Source: Gerris lacustris
Lineage: Eukaryota; Arthropoda; Insecta; Hemiptera; Gerridae
Direction of reading: 5' to 3'
DNA: 64,000 nucleotides
Assembly (NCBI GenBank): GCA_951217055.1
Contig: OX578276.1
Span: forward strand, 69,138,144-69,202,143
Every line of letters begins with the position of its first letter. Position 1 is the first letter of the stretch. Shown here piece after piece: positions 34,150 through 46,167 of this stretch. The notes beneath the pieces are model-generated. The model made no database searches. It was not told the origin of the DNA and saw only the letters and a program-made list of their open reading frames with translations. The position numbers and the translations under genes were made by a program.

Positions 34150-34910
34150 AATATATAAGTACGATAGATAAGATAATAGTAATAGAATATTTAGTACAAA
34201 GGGCGAGACTGTCACCCTTTTCTTTTGGATTAATGGCTTCCTTAGACTAATAATTTTTCCAAATAATTAATTCATACCTAAATATATAAGTAGCTGAGAA
34301 TAATGCGTAAAAATATCAAAGTTTCAGCAAAATAACAAACAGGTTGGCAAATGTTAAGAAAAGGTTACTAGATAGCAGGTTATAAACTCTCCCACATTGT
34401 TCATTTTTTTATATTTAAGCGCAATATTCTACTAAATATATATGTAAATCTTTTTCGAAATACCTTTAAAAATTAAAATAATAAAACAAATTTTATTATT
34501 TTACAGTAATTATTTTTAAAAAATTGAGATAGAAATCAGTTGTTAATAAAAAAAAAGTTATAACACTGAATTCGTTTTGCCTTTGTTTTGTTTTAACTTA
34601 ATGACTCAAACTTTCGTATTTTTACAAATTTCATTCTTTAAATCTTTTATCTATTAAAAAAGGAATATAATAATTATTGTCATTTTTCTGCCGTCAGTAG
34701 ATAAAATATTGTAAGTAACTATGTAACAAAGGAAAGATTCCTGACTCGTTTAAAGATTAACTGCTTCGGTTACACCTTAGCAAGTAAATTAACTATTTCC
34801 TGCCTCGGCTGCGCCTCTGTAGTAAATTTGTTTAGCCTATCCTTCGGCTCGAAACTAAAACTTAAAAAACTTGTCAGCAAAATTCCATTTTGCATAAATA
34901 ACTATTTCCC
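34150..34910. other. AT-rich DNA, presumed intron
   Basis: No gene or repeat recognised. A pair of similar phrases (CTGCTTCGGTTACACCT near 34760 and CTGCCTCGGCTGCGCCTCTG near 34801) may be repeat ends. Confidence 0.4.
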
Positions 34911-34919
34911 GGGAAAACA

Positions 34920-35390
34920 GTTTATAGGGGTTCATATTTAAATGAACTACATTTCGACGACAAATGAACAAAATCGAAGAAACTATTTTCAAGGAATGTT
35001 TTTTCAAACATTATATTTTTCGTGCCTGCAGAAACTAGAGACATACATTTAAAAAAAATCTCAGGGAAGTACTTGGAGGATTTTGGCTGTAAGTACAGCA
35101 CAATATTCATAAAATGTTATGTATATTAAGTTTTTAACGCTTCTACATTATTCTTATGTGTGGGCCAAAAAGTTGCGCCAATGTTTTAAATTTTAACCCT
35201 CCAGTTTAAACGGTTCGGGAGTTAGAAACAGACTTATCACCCTCGGTATATGGTATCGAGGAACTTCGAAACCCTAAAAACAATACACGTTTTTGGACAA
35301 AAGGGTCCTTACAAGAAGAAAATCCCTTTAAATCGAATTTTCGTGCTATCAAAATACTGACTCTTTGTGAATGAGAAAGTAAAAACAAGT
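34920..35390 (+). repeat. Family A, copy 3
   Basis: Starts TTCATATTTAAATGAACTAC and ends GTGAATGAGAAAGTAAAAAC. The middle is diverged. Two minus-strand frames inside (34922-35110 and 35206-35388) are not conserved in the other copies. Confidence 0.5.
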
Positions 35391-35399
35391 AATAACAAA

Positions 35400-35950
35400 G
35401 TTTGATTTTATTTTTAATTAAACCTGAGGTATATGTATATTTGTATATATATATAAAAATTGAAAAAAGTTAAATCTACTGAATACCTCTTCTAACATGT
35501 GTAACCATAAATTGGCTCAGGAGCAGCTTCCTGTTTTTTTATATGGAGGGGGGGGGAAACTTGCTTCATACCTACAGAATTACTTTTATGTATATTAATA
35601 AAATAACATATAGAAAGAATCACTGGTCATGGTCATCCTCAAAATATTTAAAAATCAGTCCGATAAATCGAAAAAAAAAAATTCTCATACACATATAATA
35701 ATATAATAATACTGTATTTAAATAAATCTCATTTAATTTATTTATTTCTTAACATTTTTAAAAATTGTTGGACAGGTTTTTTTCTTTACCCTTTGTTTTC
35801 AATTTTTAACAAAATTAGATTTATTTTAATCTATATCTCGGAAAGTAGATTATTCCCAGTCAAACGATTACATAGTTGGATTTGTATTTAATCTTCTCCT
35901 CTTATCTTGTTCCAGTATCCAAAGTTACATAAATCGTTCATGTAGGTGGG
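35400..35950. other. AT-rich DNA without recognisable gene
   Basis: Contains a G run (35548-35557) and a block at 35780-35850 distantly like 9170-9250 (AAAATTAGATTTATTTTAAT). Nothing else is recognised. Confidence 0.4.
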
Positions 35951-35959
35951 CTGATAATA

Positions 35960-36559
35960 ATAATGTGCAAATCCACATTATGTAAACATGTTGTATTTGC
36001 TTTACCCGTTCAAAATCTACTATTTGTTTTTCCTACACTCTCAATGGTGAGCCCCTGCCTAAAGTGTGTGCTACTGTTGATTCGTGACCTTATAGTCCTT
36101 CTTGACAATAAACTCACCATTTCTGATCATACCAAATATGTATATATTCTACAAAGCCTCCAAATTCTTCAGCCTCGTTTCCAATATCTATCGTGGTTTG
36201 TCACTTGATTGTTCTGTTCCAGTATTTAAATCAGTTGTCCGTCCTTGTGTTGAATATGCTGTGCCCATTTGGAATAACCTAAATCAGACTAAGTCTTCTC
36301 TTATTACAAAGTCCAAGGCTGTTTTATTGGTTTTTCTTATTTCTTCATGTGCCAACGTTTACCCTTCTAACCCCTCAACCGAATACGATTTGCCTTCGAA
36401 GCTTTATTTCTTTTTAAGTGTTTTCGCAGTCAATCTCTCTGACCAAATCCTGAACAGATTGTAGTCGTTTCTTCTGATCGTCGTGCTGATAGATTTCTTT
36501 ATATCCGTGAATTGTCCAACTCAAGTCCTTTAGTCCGTTGTGTGTCCACTGTTGTTATT

Positions 36560-36560
<1 letters not shown>
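35960..36560 (+). pseudogene. Jockey/CR1-like LINE reverse transcriptase, 3' part
   Basis: Across several frameshifts the plus strand shows the end of a non-LTR reverse transcriptase. One frame has IRDLIVLLDNKLTISDHTKY (the usual motif is V-DLGV-LD-KL-F--H). The next has FKSVVRPCVEYAVPIWNN (usual SLVRP-LEYAS-VWNP) followed by LITKSKAVL, and then ILNRL. These are hallmark motifs of Jockey/CR1-group elements just after the catalytic fingers/palm. Stops and frame changes show it is dead, and the 5' part is absent. Confidence 0.75.
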
Positions 36561-37240
<680 letters not shown>

Positions 37241-37515
37241 TTGATTATATTTTAGAATTTGTTTTAATAAAAATCGTCGGAATCGTTTTCAAGATTTTTT
37301 TTTATGTCAGAGTTCTTGCGGGTAGCACCACCAAAAACCCACATTTATACGACATCGCCCCAGTAATTTAGGCTCCATACGTCTGCACAAATGACAGAAA
37401 GGCATTTTTTAAAAGCCACTTTATTGGACTCAGTAACCTCAAAACGTGTAAATCCATCAAAAATGTATCGCTATGACAATTTTATCTCTTTATACACGTA
37501 TATTTAAGAGAAAAT
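37241..37515 (+). repeat. Family A, copy 4
   Basis: Contains TTTAGAATTTGTTTTAATAA, ATCGTCGGAATCGTTTTCAA, the ACGTCTGCACAAATGACAGA block and an end related to CTCTTTATACACGTATATTT followed by AAGAGAAAAT. It directly abuts the LINE tail. Confidence 0.5.
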
Positions 37516-37519
37516 AAGA

Positions 37520-38000
37520 AACAAGTAAAGTTTTTTCTTCACATATTCATCAAAATATTTCACTTATAGAAAAGTATAGTGAGCCTTTAAAATATTTTAT
37601 AGTAAACAATTTCCTTTTTCTTAGTATAGAAATTAAAATCGGGGGAAACATATTCATAACTAAATTGATCACATACAAATTCTTTGAACAAGGGTACATT
37701 TATTGTAAATTATTGTGAAAGAATAATAAGAAGTTAATTAAAAATGTACTATTCATTTTAATATCAATGTTAAAATTTACTCGAATCGTAATAAACTCTA
37801 AACAGCGTCTATTGAAATTTTAAATGGATTAAAGTGGCTTTATTAATTATGAGGCTTTACTATTGGTGAGTAAAACAAATTAAGAAAACAAAAAGTTTTA
37901 CGGATGAGTCGTTTGATTGTACTTGTATATTTCTTTTATAATTTGAAATCGCCGATATTATTATTTCACAAACATTTTAATAACACAATTTTATATGAAA
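37520..38000. other. AT-rich DNA without recognisable gene
   Basis: Nothing beyond AT-rich sequence. Confidence 0.5.
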
Positions 38001-38266
38001 CTAGCTGGGTACCCGTGCTTCGCTACGGAGTGTTATTATAATTTGATAAGTTTATTCACAACCATAAAGAAACATATAAATTATTTTACTATTGGAGAAT
38101 ATCTAGAATCTAGATTCTATCCCTCCCACTTATTTCTATACCACCTCCTCTTTGATTAGCTAATTTTAAAATATGCTAAATCCCCCACCCCCTAAATGAA
38201 AATATGACAAAACTAAACATAAGCACAATTACTGTACTCTTAAAGAGCTTTTGCATCATGAAGGAT
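38001..38266 (-). mobile_element. Helitron 3' portion, truncated
   Basis: Starts (as the inverse of a 3' end) with CTAGCTGGGTACCCGTGCTT next to A at 38000, giving hairpin CCGTAGCGAAGCACGG. Continues through the conserved ATTCTAGATATTCT-like and CTCTTAAAGAGCTTTTGCAT blocks and stops abruptly at 38266, where a fold-back element begins. Confidence 0.75.
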
Positions 38267-38269
38267 ATA

Positions 38270-38785
38270 TCTGACCAAAAACCACTTGTGTGGTAAAAAA
38301 ACACCCCGCCAAGTCTGTGGTCCAAAAAAGTTGTGAAATCAACTTTCTGTCCCGCCAAGTGATGGCATTCTCCTGGCCCTACACTTTCAACTTAAATATT
38401 TATCAGCTTCTTCTCATTGGCGGTGTGCCTGCAGTACTACTCAAAGTTAACTGGTTGCACTCCACGCATCCTCTGCAATAAAAGTAGTAGTTGCATGGGG
38501 TCATTCCTTGAAAGCTTAATTTGTATATTACTTATTTCTATTTTATTTGTTTTTTGATAATGGGAAAGATTTACAGCAATGATCATTGTGGCAGAGCCTT
38601 CAACAACACTGTTAAAAGGCTTTCCTCACACCGCCAAGGAGAAGAAGCTGATAAATATTTGTTGACAGTGTTGGGCCAGGAGAATGCCATCACTTGGCGG
38701 GACAGAAAGTTGATTTCACAACTTTTTTGGACCACAGACTTGGCGGGGTGTTTTTTTACCACACAAGTGGTTTTTGGTCAGATTT
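38270..38785. mobile_element. Fold-back element (516 bp)
   Basis: Arms of about 170 bp are inverse copies: ATCTGACCAAAAACCACTTG at the left and CAAGTGGTTTTTGGTCAGAT at the right, continuing through CCCCGCCAAGTCTGTGGTCC and its inverse and on to TAAATATTTATCAGCTTCTT and its inverse. The core (38440-38620) is unique. A frame of 76 codons from an ATG (starting MGKIYSNDHCGRAFNN) runs from the core through the right arm, without recognisable motif. It interrupts the Helitron to its left. No target duplication was settled. Confidence 0.7.
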
Positions 38786-39180
38786 CATGACTTTTTGTAC
38801 GGTCCCTAAGGAAGGATTCTCTAAACTGTTTATTCCCACACATTAGAGTCAAATAAAAGTGAAGTTAAGAGCTGGACAAGGTCTATGGAGATTGGAGAAC
38901 TACGAGACCTATGACATTAAAAGAACTTATCATTCTTATAGTAACAGCATATAAAGATTTTTAGCAGCATTTAGCCACCTAGATACACTAACATTGCTAT
39001 CATTTGCGCAAATCCAGCTGGATCCTGACCTTATATAAGTAACGAAGTGACCCCTTAATATTGTCTTAATTATACCTACCTTAATTATAAAGTATATATG
39101 TTGAAAGTAACTAATGGTATAATTACAATAATATATATTATTATTACATATATTTTTATATTTATTGTTATGATTATTAT

Positions 39181-39182
<2 letters not shown>

Positions 39183-39252
<70 letters not shown>

Positions 39253-39260
39253 ATGTATGT
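39183..39260. repeat. (TA)n(TG)n microsatellite
   Basis: Perfect (TA)n of about 60 bp followed by TGTGTGTGTATGTATGT. Confidence 0.95.
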
Positions 39261-39313
39261 AATGATATATATATATATATTATATTATTTTTTATATGTA
39301 ATAATATAATATA

Positions 39314-39960
39314 GGCCCACTACTTCGCATGACGCTTACTTGGTTTCTACCCATTTTAGACTGTTTTCTAGCATGGTTTCTCGCTCCACATTGAACGTAG
39401 GAATAAGTTGATTGATTTTAGGGGGGGGGGGATGCACTAGGGCTCCAGACGAATCCAAAAAGCCCTCATTTATTAAAATCTGTTCAGTAGTTTAGGCTGT
39501 AGGTGCGTCAACGTAAAAGTGAGTGTTTGCTAGCATGGTTTCTCGCTCCACATTCAACGTAGGAATAAGTTGATTCATTTTAGGGGGGGGGGGGATGCAC
39601 TAGGGTCTTAGACGAATCCAAAAAGCCCTCATTCATTAAAATGAAGGAAGAATAAGAATAAGAATAAGAATAAGAAGTCATCAAAACTACCATTTTCAAA
39701 CCTATTTTTCTCTACTTCTACTTGACCGATTTCGACATTTTTTTTTTTTATTTTGATCTACAGGACACGGCCTTCAAAGGTATTACAAAATTATTTCGGT
39801 AGCTTGTACGTATTCCACGCCGCAGACCCTCAAAAACCCTAGTTTGTCACCTACAGTATATATACACTGGCAGCTTTTGTGAAATTTTGACTTTTTTAGT
39901 TGGCGGGGCGGAACGCTGCCGCGTTCCTAAATATACACACATACGTTGACTTTTATATAA
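39314..39960 (-). mobile_element. Helitron-like element with 162-bp duplication
   Basis: The right end is the inverse of a Helitron start (ATACACACATACGTTGACTT followed by TTATATA, as in the element at 22177). The left end (GGCCCACTACTTCGCATGAC) has not been proven to be a 3' terminus. Inside, a unit from GCATGGTTTCTCGCTCCACA to AAAAAGCCCTCATT occurs at 39371 and again 162 bp later at 39533, each with a run of ten or more G. A (AATAAG)n run lies at 39649-39677. Confidence 0.5.
39649..39677. repeat. (AATAAG)n microsatellite
   Basis: Four to five copies of AATAAG. Confidence 0.85.
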
Positions 39961-39999
39961 AATAATATAATATTGTACCAGTATAAGTTTTTCAAGCTC

Positions 40000-42200
40000 A
40001 AGGAATATAAAGTGCACTGATTTCCTTCTCGTCGAATTCTACAAAAGATAAGTTTTGATCATAGGGGAACTGAGTAGAATGTAAGGAAAAGAAACACCCA
40101 CTGGAAATTCCTTATAAAATAATTACGTTAATATAATCGTAAATGAATTCAACTGCTAGTTATCTTATTGTGACACACAAGGAGACAAAGCATTATACAA
40201 TTTTACTTGCCACTTAGAAGGAATTCACTGATATTAGCAAATCTAAATTAATAACTAATTGCTAAATAAACAAACTTTCTCGCATACTATAACTGACTGA
40301 TAGTCACATAGGTATAAAATAAAATTTAAGAGACATTTCAAAATAGGATTACTACAAGAATTAGGTTTAGATCAATTGAGAGAGGTAGCAATACGCGAAG
40401 AATAATATAGGACCAATTGTGTGAGCTAAATTTAACGAGCCATCCAAATCAGACAAATAATTTCAAACTATAGGTGATTAAAAATTTTGATGGGCTGAGG
40501 AACCGACAGACCTGATGCCTGAAACCAATTTTATTAAATTAGGAAATTTTTTTCCCATAAAGATCACAATGCTTATTTTCCTTCGAGATGATTGGTTGTT
40601 CGGAAACAGTTTCTTCCCCAGATCGAATCCCCAGAATCTCTGAACGAGGAAATACCTTCAACATTCTATGTTTTCTAATTAAACATTTTGATTGTAAATC
40701 ATTTCTATTAAGATAAAAAGAGAATTCTATTCTGTTCCATCGTTTATTTCAAATTTAAATTTAAATTGGAAAAACCCCATTTTAGATTTAAATTAAAAAT
40801 GAAAAGGCTAAATCCTAAAGCAAAGCAACCAAATAAAGATTACTAATTCCACTGACCGTAAAATTGTATAATAGCAGGCTTTTATGCAGATTATACCAAC
40901 CATTTGAATTAAAAAAAAATGTAAGCAATCTAAACCATTAAAAAGTAAATTTGCATACGCCTCTTATAACTAATACATACGTAAAATCCTTCTTAACTTA
41001 TTTCATTGGTTGTAAGGTTTATCTTAGTCTTTGAAAGGATTCCAAAATGGAGGTCGGTTAATACTAAGTTTGCAGGCACTACTGCGGGTTTACAAGGTGC
41101 TTCAAAGGAAATGGTAATTTTATATTGTTTACTTGGATGATCCTTTCTCAAGGATTAAGCTACATGGTCCAATTCTTACCATGAAACATCTTGAAGCAAA
41201 TCTAGTAGATCTTTTATAAAATCACTAATTCTAGTTCTTTACATCAAAATCCTTTAGGAATTAAAGCGTTGATGGAGATAATCTTAATGGATTGACTAAA
41301 AGTAACAGGGACGTAGAACTTTAAATTGCGCTGAAGATCAAAGGTTTGTTGTAAAGATGTGGGAAGGGTATCATTCAACGAAAAATTATATCCTTTACAA
41401 GGTTTACCTGAAGTTTTTTTTACGGTAGAAGCGTATTTGAGAATTTCAGGGATAAACGTCCAAAAATTGTGTTTTTTAATGTTATTTGCGAATATTTCGT
41501 AAACGAAGCATTTCCGGAACCATAATTTTAGGAACTTTTTTGTGCAGTGTCAAATTTCCTATAAGAAACCCTAAATGCTGTGGTTTCGTTCGGGGACACT
41601 TTTTTTTGCATTTGTACAAGAATTGGTTTAGATGCTCTCCGAATAATTTCATTACATTAAGTCCACCATATTTCAAAAACTAGTCGGTTGATCTTAAACT
41701 TTAATTATACCATTCAAAAGCTTATGGAGAGCAGACGTTTTTTGTAAAGTTACCAGTGTGGAGTTAATGTAAGAACAATGACTGATGAAACCATTGATTA
41801 TGGTAAAATTATTTTTTCCGTGGTAGGCTGTGAAATAGTAACTTTAGAGCCTAAAAAACATAGCTAAAATCCATTTTTTCATTACGTGGACTTAAAAAAT
41901 CTTTTCATTACTCCTAGCTGTAAAGAAAAAATCTTTTACGTCCTAAGAACTAAAAGATTTTTATTTTCCGGCGGGTAGTTGTCAAAACTTCCGTTAGTGC
42001 CGCTGCAGTCTTTGTAGAAATGCTTCTAGTACGATTAAAATCCGCAAGATGTCAATGCGTTTTATTTTTCTTTTCTTATAGTGTAACCTCTTTTTAAGGT
42101 TTCTTTTTTTAAGTCTTAAGTATGTACTAATATTTGTTATTATAATATATTGATTAGTGATTAATATTTAATGTTTTTTCATTGTCTGCTAACTCGGAAA
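40000..42200. other. AT-rich DNA without recognisable gene
   Basis: No coding frame of note. 41470-41700 (AACGAAGCATTTCCGGAACC, TTTCAAAAACTAGTCGG) reads like a dispersed repeat and gives two overlapping chance frames on opposite strands. Confidence 0.4.
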
Positions 42201-42210
42201 AAATAGCATA

Positions 42211-42328
42211 TGCCACGCGACTGTGAAGTGTTTTTTCTTTACCTTGGCAATATTTACTGTCTCGCTTCGCTCGACAGTAAATATAATTGCTGCGGTAAAG
42301 AAAAAACTCACTTCACAGCCTAGTAACA
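42211..42328. repeat. CpG-rich nested palindrome
   Basis: Outer arms CTGTGAAGTGTTTTTTCTTT (42221) and AAAGAAAAAACTCACTTCAC (42298). Inner arms TATTTACTGTCTCG and CGACAGTAAATA around CTTCGCT. The TTTACC/GGTAAA pair resembles the hairpin at 12481-12538, suggesting one family. Confidence 0.7.
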
Positions 42329-42569
42329 TAATATACTATTAATTTTCAATTGTAAATAGACAACGCTTTCCTTGTGATAGGTAAGATATTTTAAGTGATT
42401 GAATTTACATGGAGCAATTTAAGGTATTTATGTATAGAAATATGTGATATTTATCAGAGAAAAAGTTAATGTGATTTATTGGTGTTTTAGGCATGAATAT
42501 GCCCCGGAGGGGGGCGAAATATAGCCATGACTAATTTTGAGCAGTTGTGAATTTATTTAATTTACCCAA

Positions 42570-43185
42570 CCCTTTAAGAATCAGGCAAAAAAAAAAAAAA
42601 TGTTACAGTGGATTGGTGGTTTCCGCGGTTCACCACCTGACCATCTCTATACCTGTGTTTTGGATGACATGTCTCCAGTTTTTATTTTATTGTGGCTCAT
42701 AGAAGCAATATCTTAGAGCGAATTTTTGTCAAAATACTTATTATATTACCAGTTTTGATTAAATATTGAGTTTTTATAAGAAATAATTAGCGCTCTCGAG
42801 TTATTTGCAGATTTTTAGCTTGAGTTGTGAAAATTAAATAAATTACGTTGTCTTAGAGGTTTGGTGGTTCATTCCATTAACCGCCTACTTTAGGGTGGTT
42901 AAGGATGTTAACCACCAAACTTTACAGGCAATATAATTTTTGTCAAGGTTATCAGAAGTATAAATCCCAAACTGATTGAAGGAATCTCCTAGAAACCACC
43001 TAAAAACATTAATTATTTTTTATGGGAGGGGGGGCTAGAATTTTTTCAAAAATAATTTTCTGGGGCTATTCTTGATCCCACAGATGAGATTTGCAACTCT
43101 AATTTTAGAAATTAGAAAAAAACAGTAGTGCGCCATTCGGAGCAAAAGGGGGTGGTTTTCCAGGCAAACCCCAATCCTTAAAGGG
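42570..43185. mobile_element. Possible piggyBac-like MITE
   Basis: Left end CCCTTTAAGAATCAGGCAAA, and right end the inverse TTTCCAGGCAAACCCCAATCC then TTAAAGGG followed by TTAA. The left flank reads CCAA, not TTAA, so the target duplication is imperfect. The interior holds a GGTGGTT/AACCACC palindrome (42860-42920). Non-coding. Confidence 0.4.
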
Positions 43186-43229
43186 TTAAACGACCCCACA
43201 AGCAACAGTAGATATCTAATCTATTATAT

Positions 43230-43306
43230 ACTATCACAATAAATTAGAACCGCACTATCACAATACTTTCATTTTGTATGTATTACATATATGAGAAAGT
43301 AAAAAT
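43230..43306 (+). repeat. Family A, terminal fragment
   Basis: Only the last part is present: CTATCACAATACTTTCATTT and ATATATGAGAAAGTAAAAAT. Confidence 0.5.
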
Positions 43307-43718
43307 ACTGTTTCATCTGCACTAATTATGTAAAATATAATTACTTCACAAATAAATTAAACTTCATTTTTAATTTTACATAAATTCCTTAATTGGTAAA
43401 ATATACGAGTACATTAATATAAAGGTATATATTGCCAGGCTTGGCAGCATAAACATTTTTTTTTATTTAAAATTAACTTTCCCTTTCTTTTGTGCTCCTT
43501 TAATTTCAACACTCATTAGAATACTTAAAATTAAGAGCGTTATAATCTACGAATACTTAAATATAATTTAAAAATATATTAATATAACATAGGTAACTTG
43601 AATTAAAAAAAACATCAATAAATAGTCGTATAACCTACATTCTGGGATATATTAACTCGTATTAAATAAAATAAACGTTTAAATTTATTTATTTTTATTT
43701 TAATTTAAATGTCTCCAG

Positions 43719-43721
<3 letters not shown>

Positions 43722-43759
<38 letters not shown>
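43722..43759. repeat. Poly(T) tract of about 38 nt
   Basis: Uninterrupted T run. It could be the tail of a minus-strand retroposon, but no body is recognised. Confidence 0.85.
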
Positions 43760-43763
<4 letters not shown>

Positions 43764-44163
43764 AAGGTGGGTATTTAATTGTCCTTACTAAATGGTACCA
43801 GAATGTAACAATAATCTGAACTTGGAAGGATCAGGATACTTAGATTACCTTGACACAAACTTTAACATCGCAAATATCTCAGATGAAGTACGTATACAGA
43901 AAAATATAGTTAGGAAACAATGCTCATTTCTCACCTTTAGGCGCATCTTCTTAAAATAAATATTATCTCCTGGTAAACAAGAACAAGCAATATAAAATAT
44001 TAATAAGACCCGAAGCAACCTTCGACTCTGAAGCCTGAACATTTATAACTCTTTAGGTTTTATAGTGTCTGCACGCAATGAAATGAGGAGAATCGTTAAA
44101 GCTCTAAGTGAGGAAAAAAGATACTAGAAGAATAAAACATTTTAAGTACTTAACTATTTTGAA

Positions 44164-44165
<2 letters not shown>

Positions 44166-44245
<80 letters not shown>
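44166..44245. repeat. (TA)n microsatellite
   Basis: About 80 bp of perfect (TA)n, immediately left of the hammerhead composite. Confidence 0.97.
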
Positions 44246-44255
<10 letters not shown>

Positions 44256-44405
44256 GCAATTTAATACCGTGTTTGCACACTGCAATAGGCTACACAATTT
44301 GTGAGAGGCACCAAGGGATGTGCCACGCAAGCGTGACACATAGGAACTGTTCCAACATCAGACATTACGTCATTAAGATGTTGGCTTGGCATTACGCCAT
44401 GTCCT

Positions 44406-44448
44406 GCATCGTTTTGTCGCGTCCGACTCATCAGGGGCCTGACGATGC
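44406..44448 (-). ncRNA. Hammerhead ribozyme, G12A variant (left arm)
   Basis: Same layout as 18360-18402, with the triplet GTC, CTGATGA, stem II GTCG/CGAC and 7-bp stem III. The GAAA after stem II is AAAA and stem I is AGGCCC. G12 is the general base in hammerhead catalysis, so this copy is probably inactive or very slow. Confidence 0.6.
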
Positions 44449-44855
44449 CCGGGTGGGCAACTCTGGACCTATACCAGATCAAGAAGATTAGATATAGGGC
44501 TTATCAGAGACGAACGTGCTCTCATACCGCCATACTTGCTTGGCTAGCACAACACACAGTAATTTAATACCGTGTAAATAATGTCTGATTAGGTTTATCT
44601 GTGATACTAGGATTAGTCGTTCAATGTTCTTGTCTCAGCTAGTTTAGGACCGTCCTCATTACCATCTGCCCTCGCTTATTATATCGCTCACGGGGCAGAT
44701 GGGTTCCCTTGTAGCTAATTTTGGGCACAGGGAGGTGAGGACAGTGCAGAAGTCTTTGCTGAGAGCTAACCTTCGTCCGTTTGACAGGTGCATGTCGACA
44801 ATGTAGCACCCCCTGGCAGTCCATCAGCTGACAGCCGGTCGTAAGCGTGGCTGCT

Positions 44856-44999
44856 TCATTGGCTCTTGGGGTTCTCTGGGGTCACGCCTCCCTGGGAGTG
44901 GTTGCCGGGAGCGAAGGTAAACTTGACGGAGGCAGGGGAACCGGGTCGAACGGTAATCATCTTGGGGGATGGCTGCTTCTTGGGGGCCTTGGGAGTCGC
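44856..44999 (-). pseudogene. GC3-rich coding tail (left copy)
   Basis: Mirror copy of 45574-45717 with the same 47 codons and stop. Upstream, the left copy continues beyond the shared arm with IRPAETEDHP in frame. Before that the frame is closed by a stop unless one base was lost near 45025. Confidence 0.45.
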
Positions 45000-45059
45000 G
45001 GGGTGGTCCTCGGTCTCGGCCGGTCGAATAACCAAAGGTCAGCACCGGCATCGATGGAC

Positions 45060-45415
45060 TGCAACCCTCCTCCCTCAGACAGGTGCTAAGGAACCAGGAG
45101 GACTAAGGGGGTGATGGAAAAGGGTCCTCCCCTACAGACACTAAAGCATTCTTAGTGGAGTAGCAATAGTGGAGGACCGACAAACTGTCCCGGCGCCAAT
45201 AGCCGATTAATAATCGGCTGACGCGCCTTTGGGGGAAGGGAGACGGGTTTAGTCGGTAGGGCTGCATTGCAAACACCAGCGAGTCCGACACTCCACATAC
45301 CGTGAAATAAGTATGTGGGTTAGGTCGTAAAATGACTTCCAACTCCCTTCCATAAAAAAAAAAAAAAAAAAAATAAAAAATAAATAAATAAATAAAATAA
45401 AATAAAATAAAAAAA
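45060..45415 (+). mobile_element. LINE-like 3' trailer with poly(A)
   Basis: A GC-rich, non-coding stretch containing GGGTTTAGTCGGTAGGGC and GAGTCCGACACTCCACATACC, ending in an A19 run followed by AAATAAATAAATAAAATAAA. R1/LOA-type LINEs often carry a related GAGTCC-CAC-ACC trailer, so this may be a LINE 3' end inserted between the arms. No reverse transcriptase is attached. A palindrome (AGCCGATTAATAATCGGCT) lies near 45200. Confidence 0.35.
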
Positions 45416-45540
45416 AAAATAAAAAATAATGTCTGATGTTTGGAACAGCCACACAAGCGTGACACATAGGAACTGTACCAATATCTGTAGGAACTGTTCC
45501 TATATCTAATCTTCTTGATCTGGTATAGGTCCAGAGTTGG

Positions 45541-45573
45541 GCATCGTCGGGCCCCTGATGAGTCGGACGCCCC
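45541..45573 (+). ncRNA. Truncated hammerhead (5' half only)
   Basis: GCATCG, GTC, GGGCCC, CTGATGA and the start of stem II (GTCGGACG) are present, then the sequence switches to the inverted arm. The breakpoint lies in the stem II loop. It lacks GAAA and the stem III partner and cannot fold as a ribozyme. Confidence 0.55.
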
Positions 45574-45717
45574 GCGACTCCCAAGGCCCCCAAGAAGCAG
45601 CCATCCCCCAAGATGATTACCGTTCGACCCGGTTCCCCTGCCTCCGTCAAGTTTACCTTCGCTCCCGGCAACCACTCCCAGGGAGGCGTGACCCCAGAGA
45701 ACCCCAAGAGCCAATGA
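45574..45717 (+). pseudogene. GC3-rich coding tail (right copy)
   Basis: Open for 47 codons to TGA, starting ATPKAPKKQPSPKMITVRPG and ending GGVTPENPKSQ. 35 of 47 third positions are G or C, unlike the AT-rich genome and unlike the exon at 33962. That bias appears only in this frame, which argues it was once coding. It would be the C-terminus of a protein rich in Pro and Lys; the family is not recognised. Longer frames in other phases (for example 45537-45749) lack this codon pattern. Confidence 0.45.
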
Positions 45718-46124
45718 AGCAGCCACGCTTACGACCGGCTGTCAGCTGATGGACTGCCAGGGGGTGCTACATTGTCGACATGCACCTGTCAAACGGACGA
45801 AGGTTAGCTCTCAGCAAAGACTTCTGCACTGTCCTCACCTCCCTGTGCCCAAAATTAGCTACAAGGGAACCCATCTGCCCCGTGAGCGATATAATAAGCG
45901 AGGGCAGATGGTAATGAGGACGGTCCTAAACTAGCTGAGACAAGAACATTGAACGACTAATCCTAGTATCACAGATAAACCTAATCAGACATTATTTACA
46001 CGGTATTAAATTACTGTGTGTTGTGCTAGCCAAGCAAGTATGGCGGTATGAGAGCACGTTCGTCTCTGATAAGCCCTATATCTAATCTTCTTGATCTGGT
46101 ATAGGTCCAGAGTTGCCCACCCGG

Positions 46125-46167
46125 GCATCGTCAGGCCCCTGATGAGTCGGACGCGACAAAACGATGC
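46125..46167 (+). ncRNA. Hammerhead ribozyme, G12A variant (tandem unit 1)
   Basis: Identical in core to the left-arm copy: stem III GCATCGT/ACGATGC, triplet GTC, AGGCCC, CTGATGA, stem II GTCG/CGAC, AAAA in place of GAAA. Confidence 0.6.

Noticed and set aside
45103..45726. 207-codon minus-strand frame across the hammerhead composite
   Set aside because: It runs through inverted copies, poly(A)-derived Phe/Leu/Tyr runs and non-coding trailer. The codon bias lies in a different frame (45574-45717 plus).
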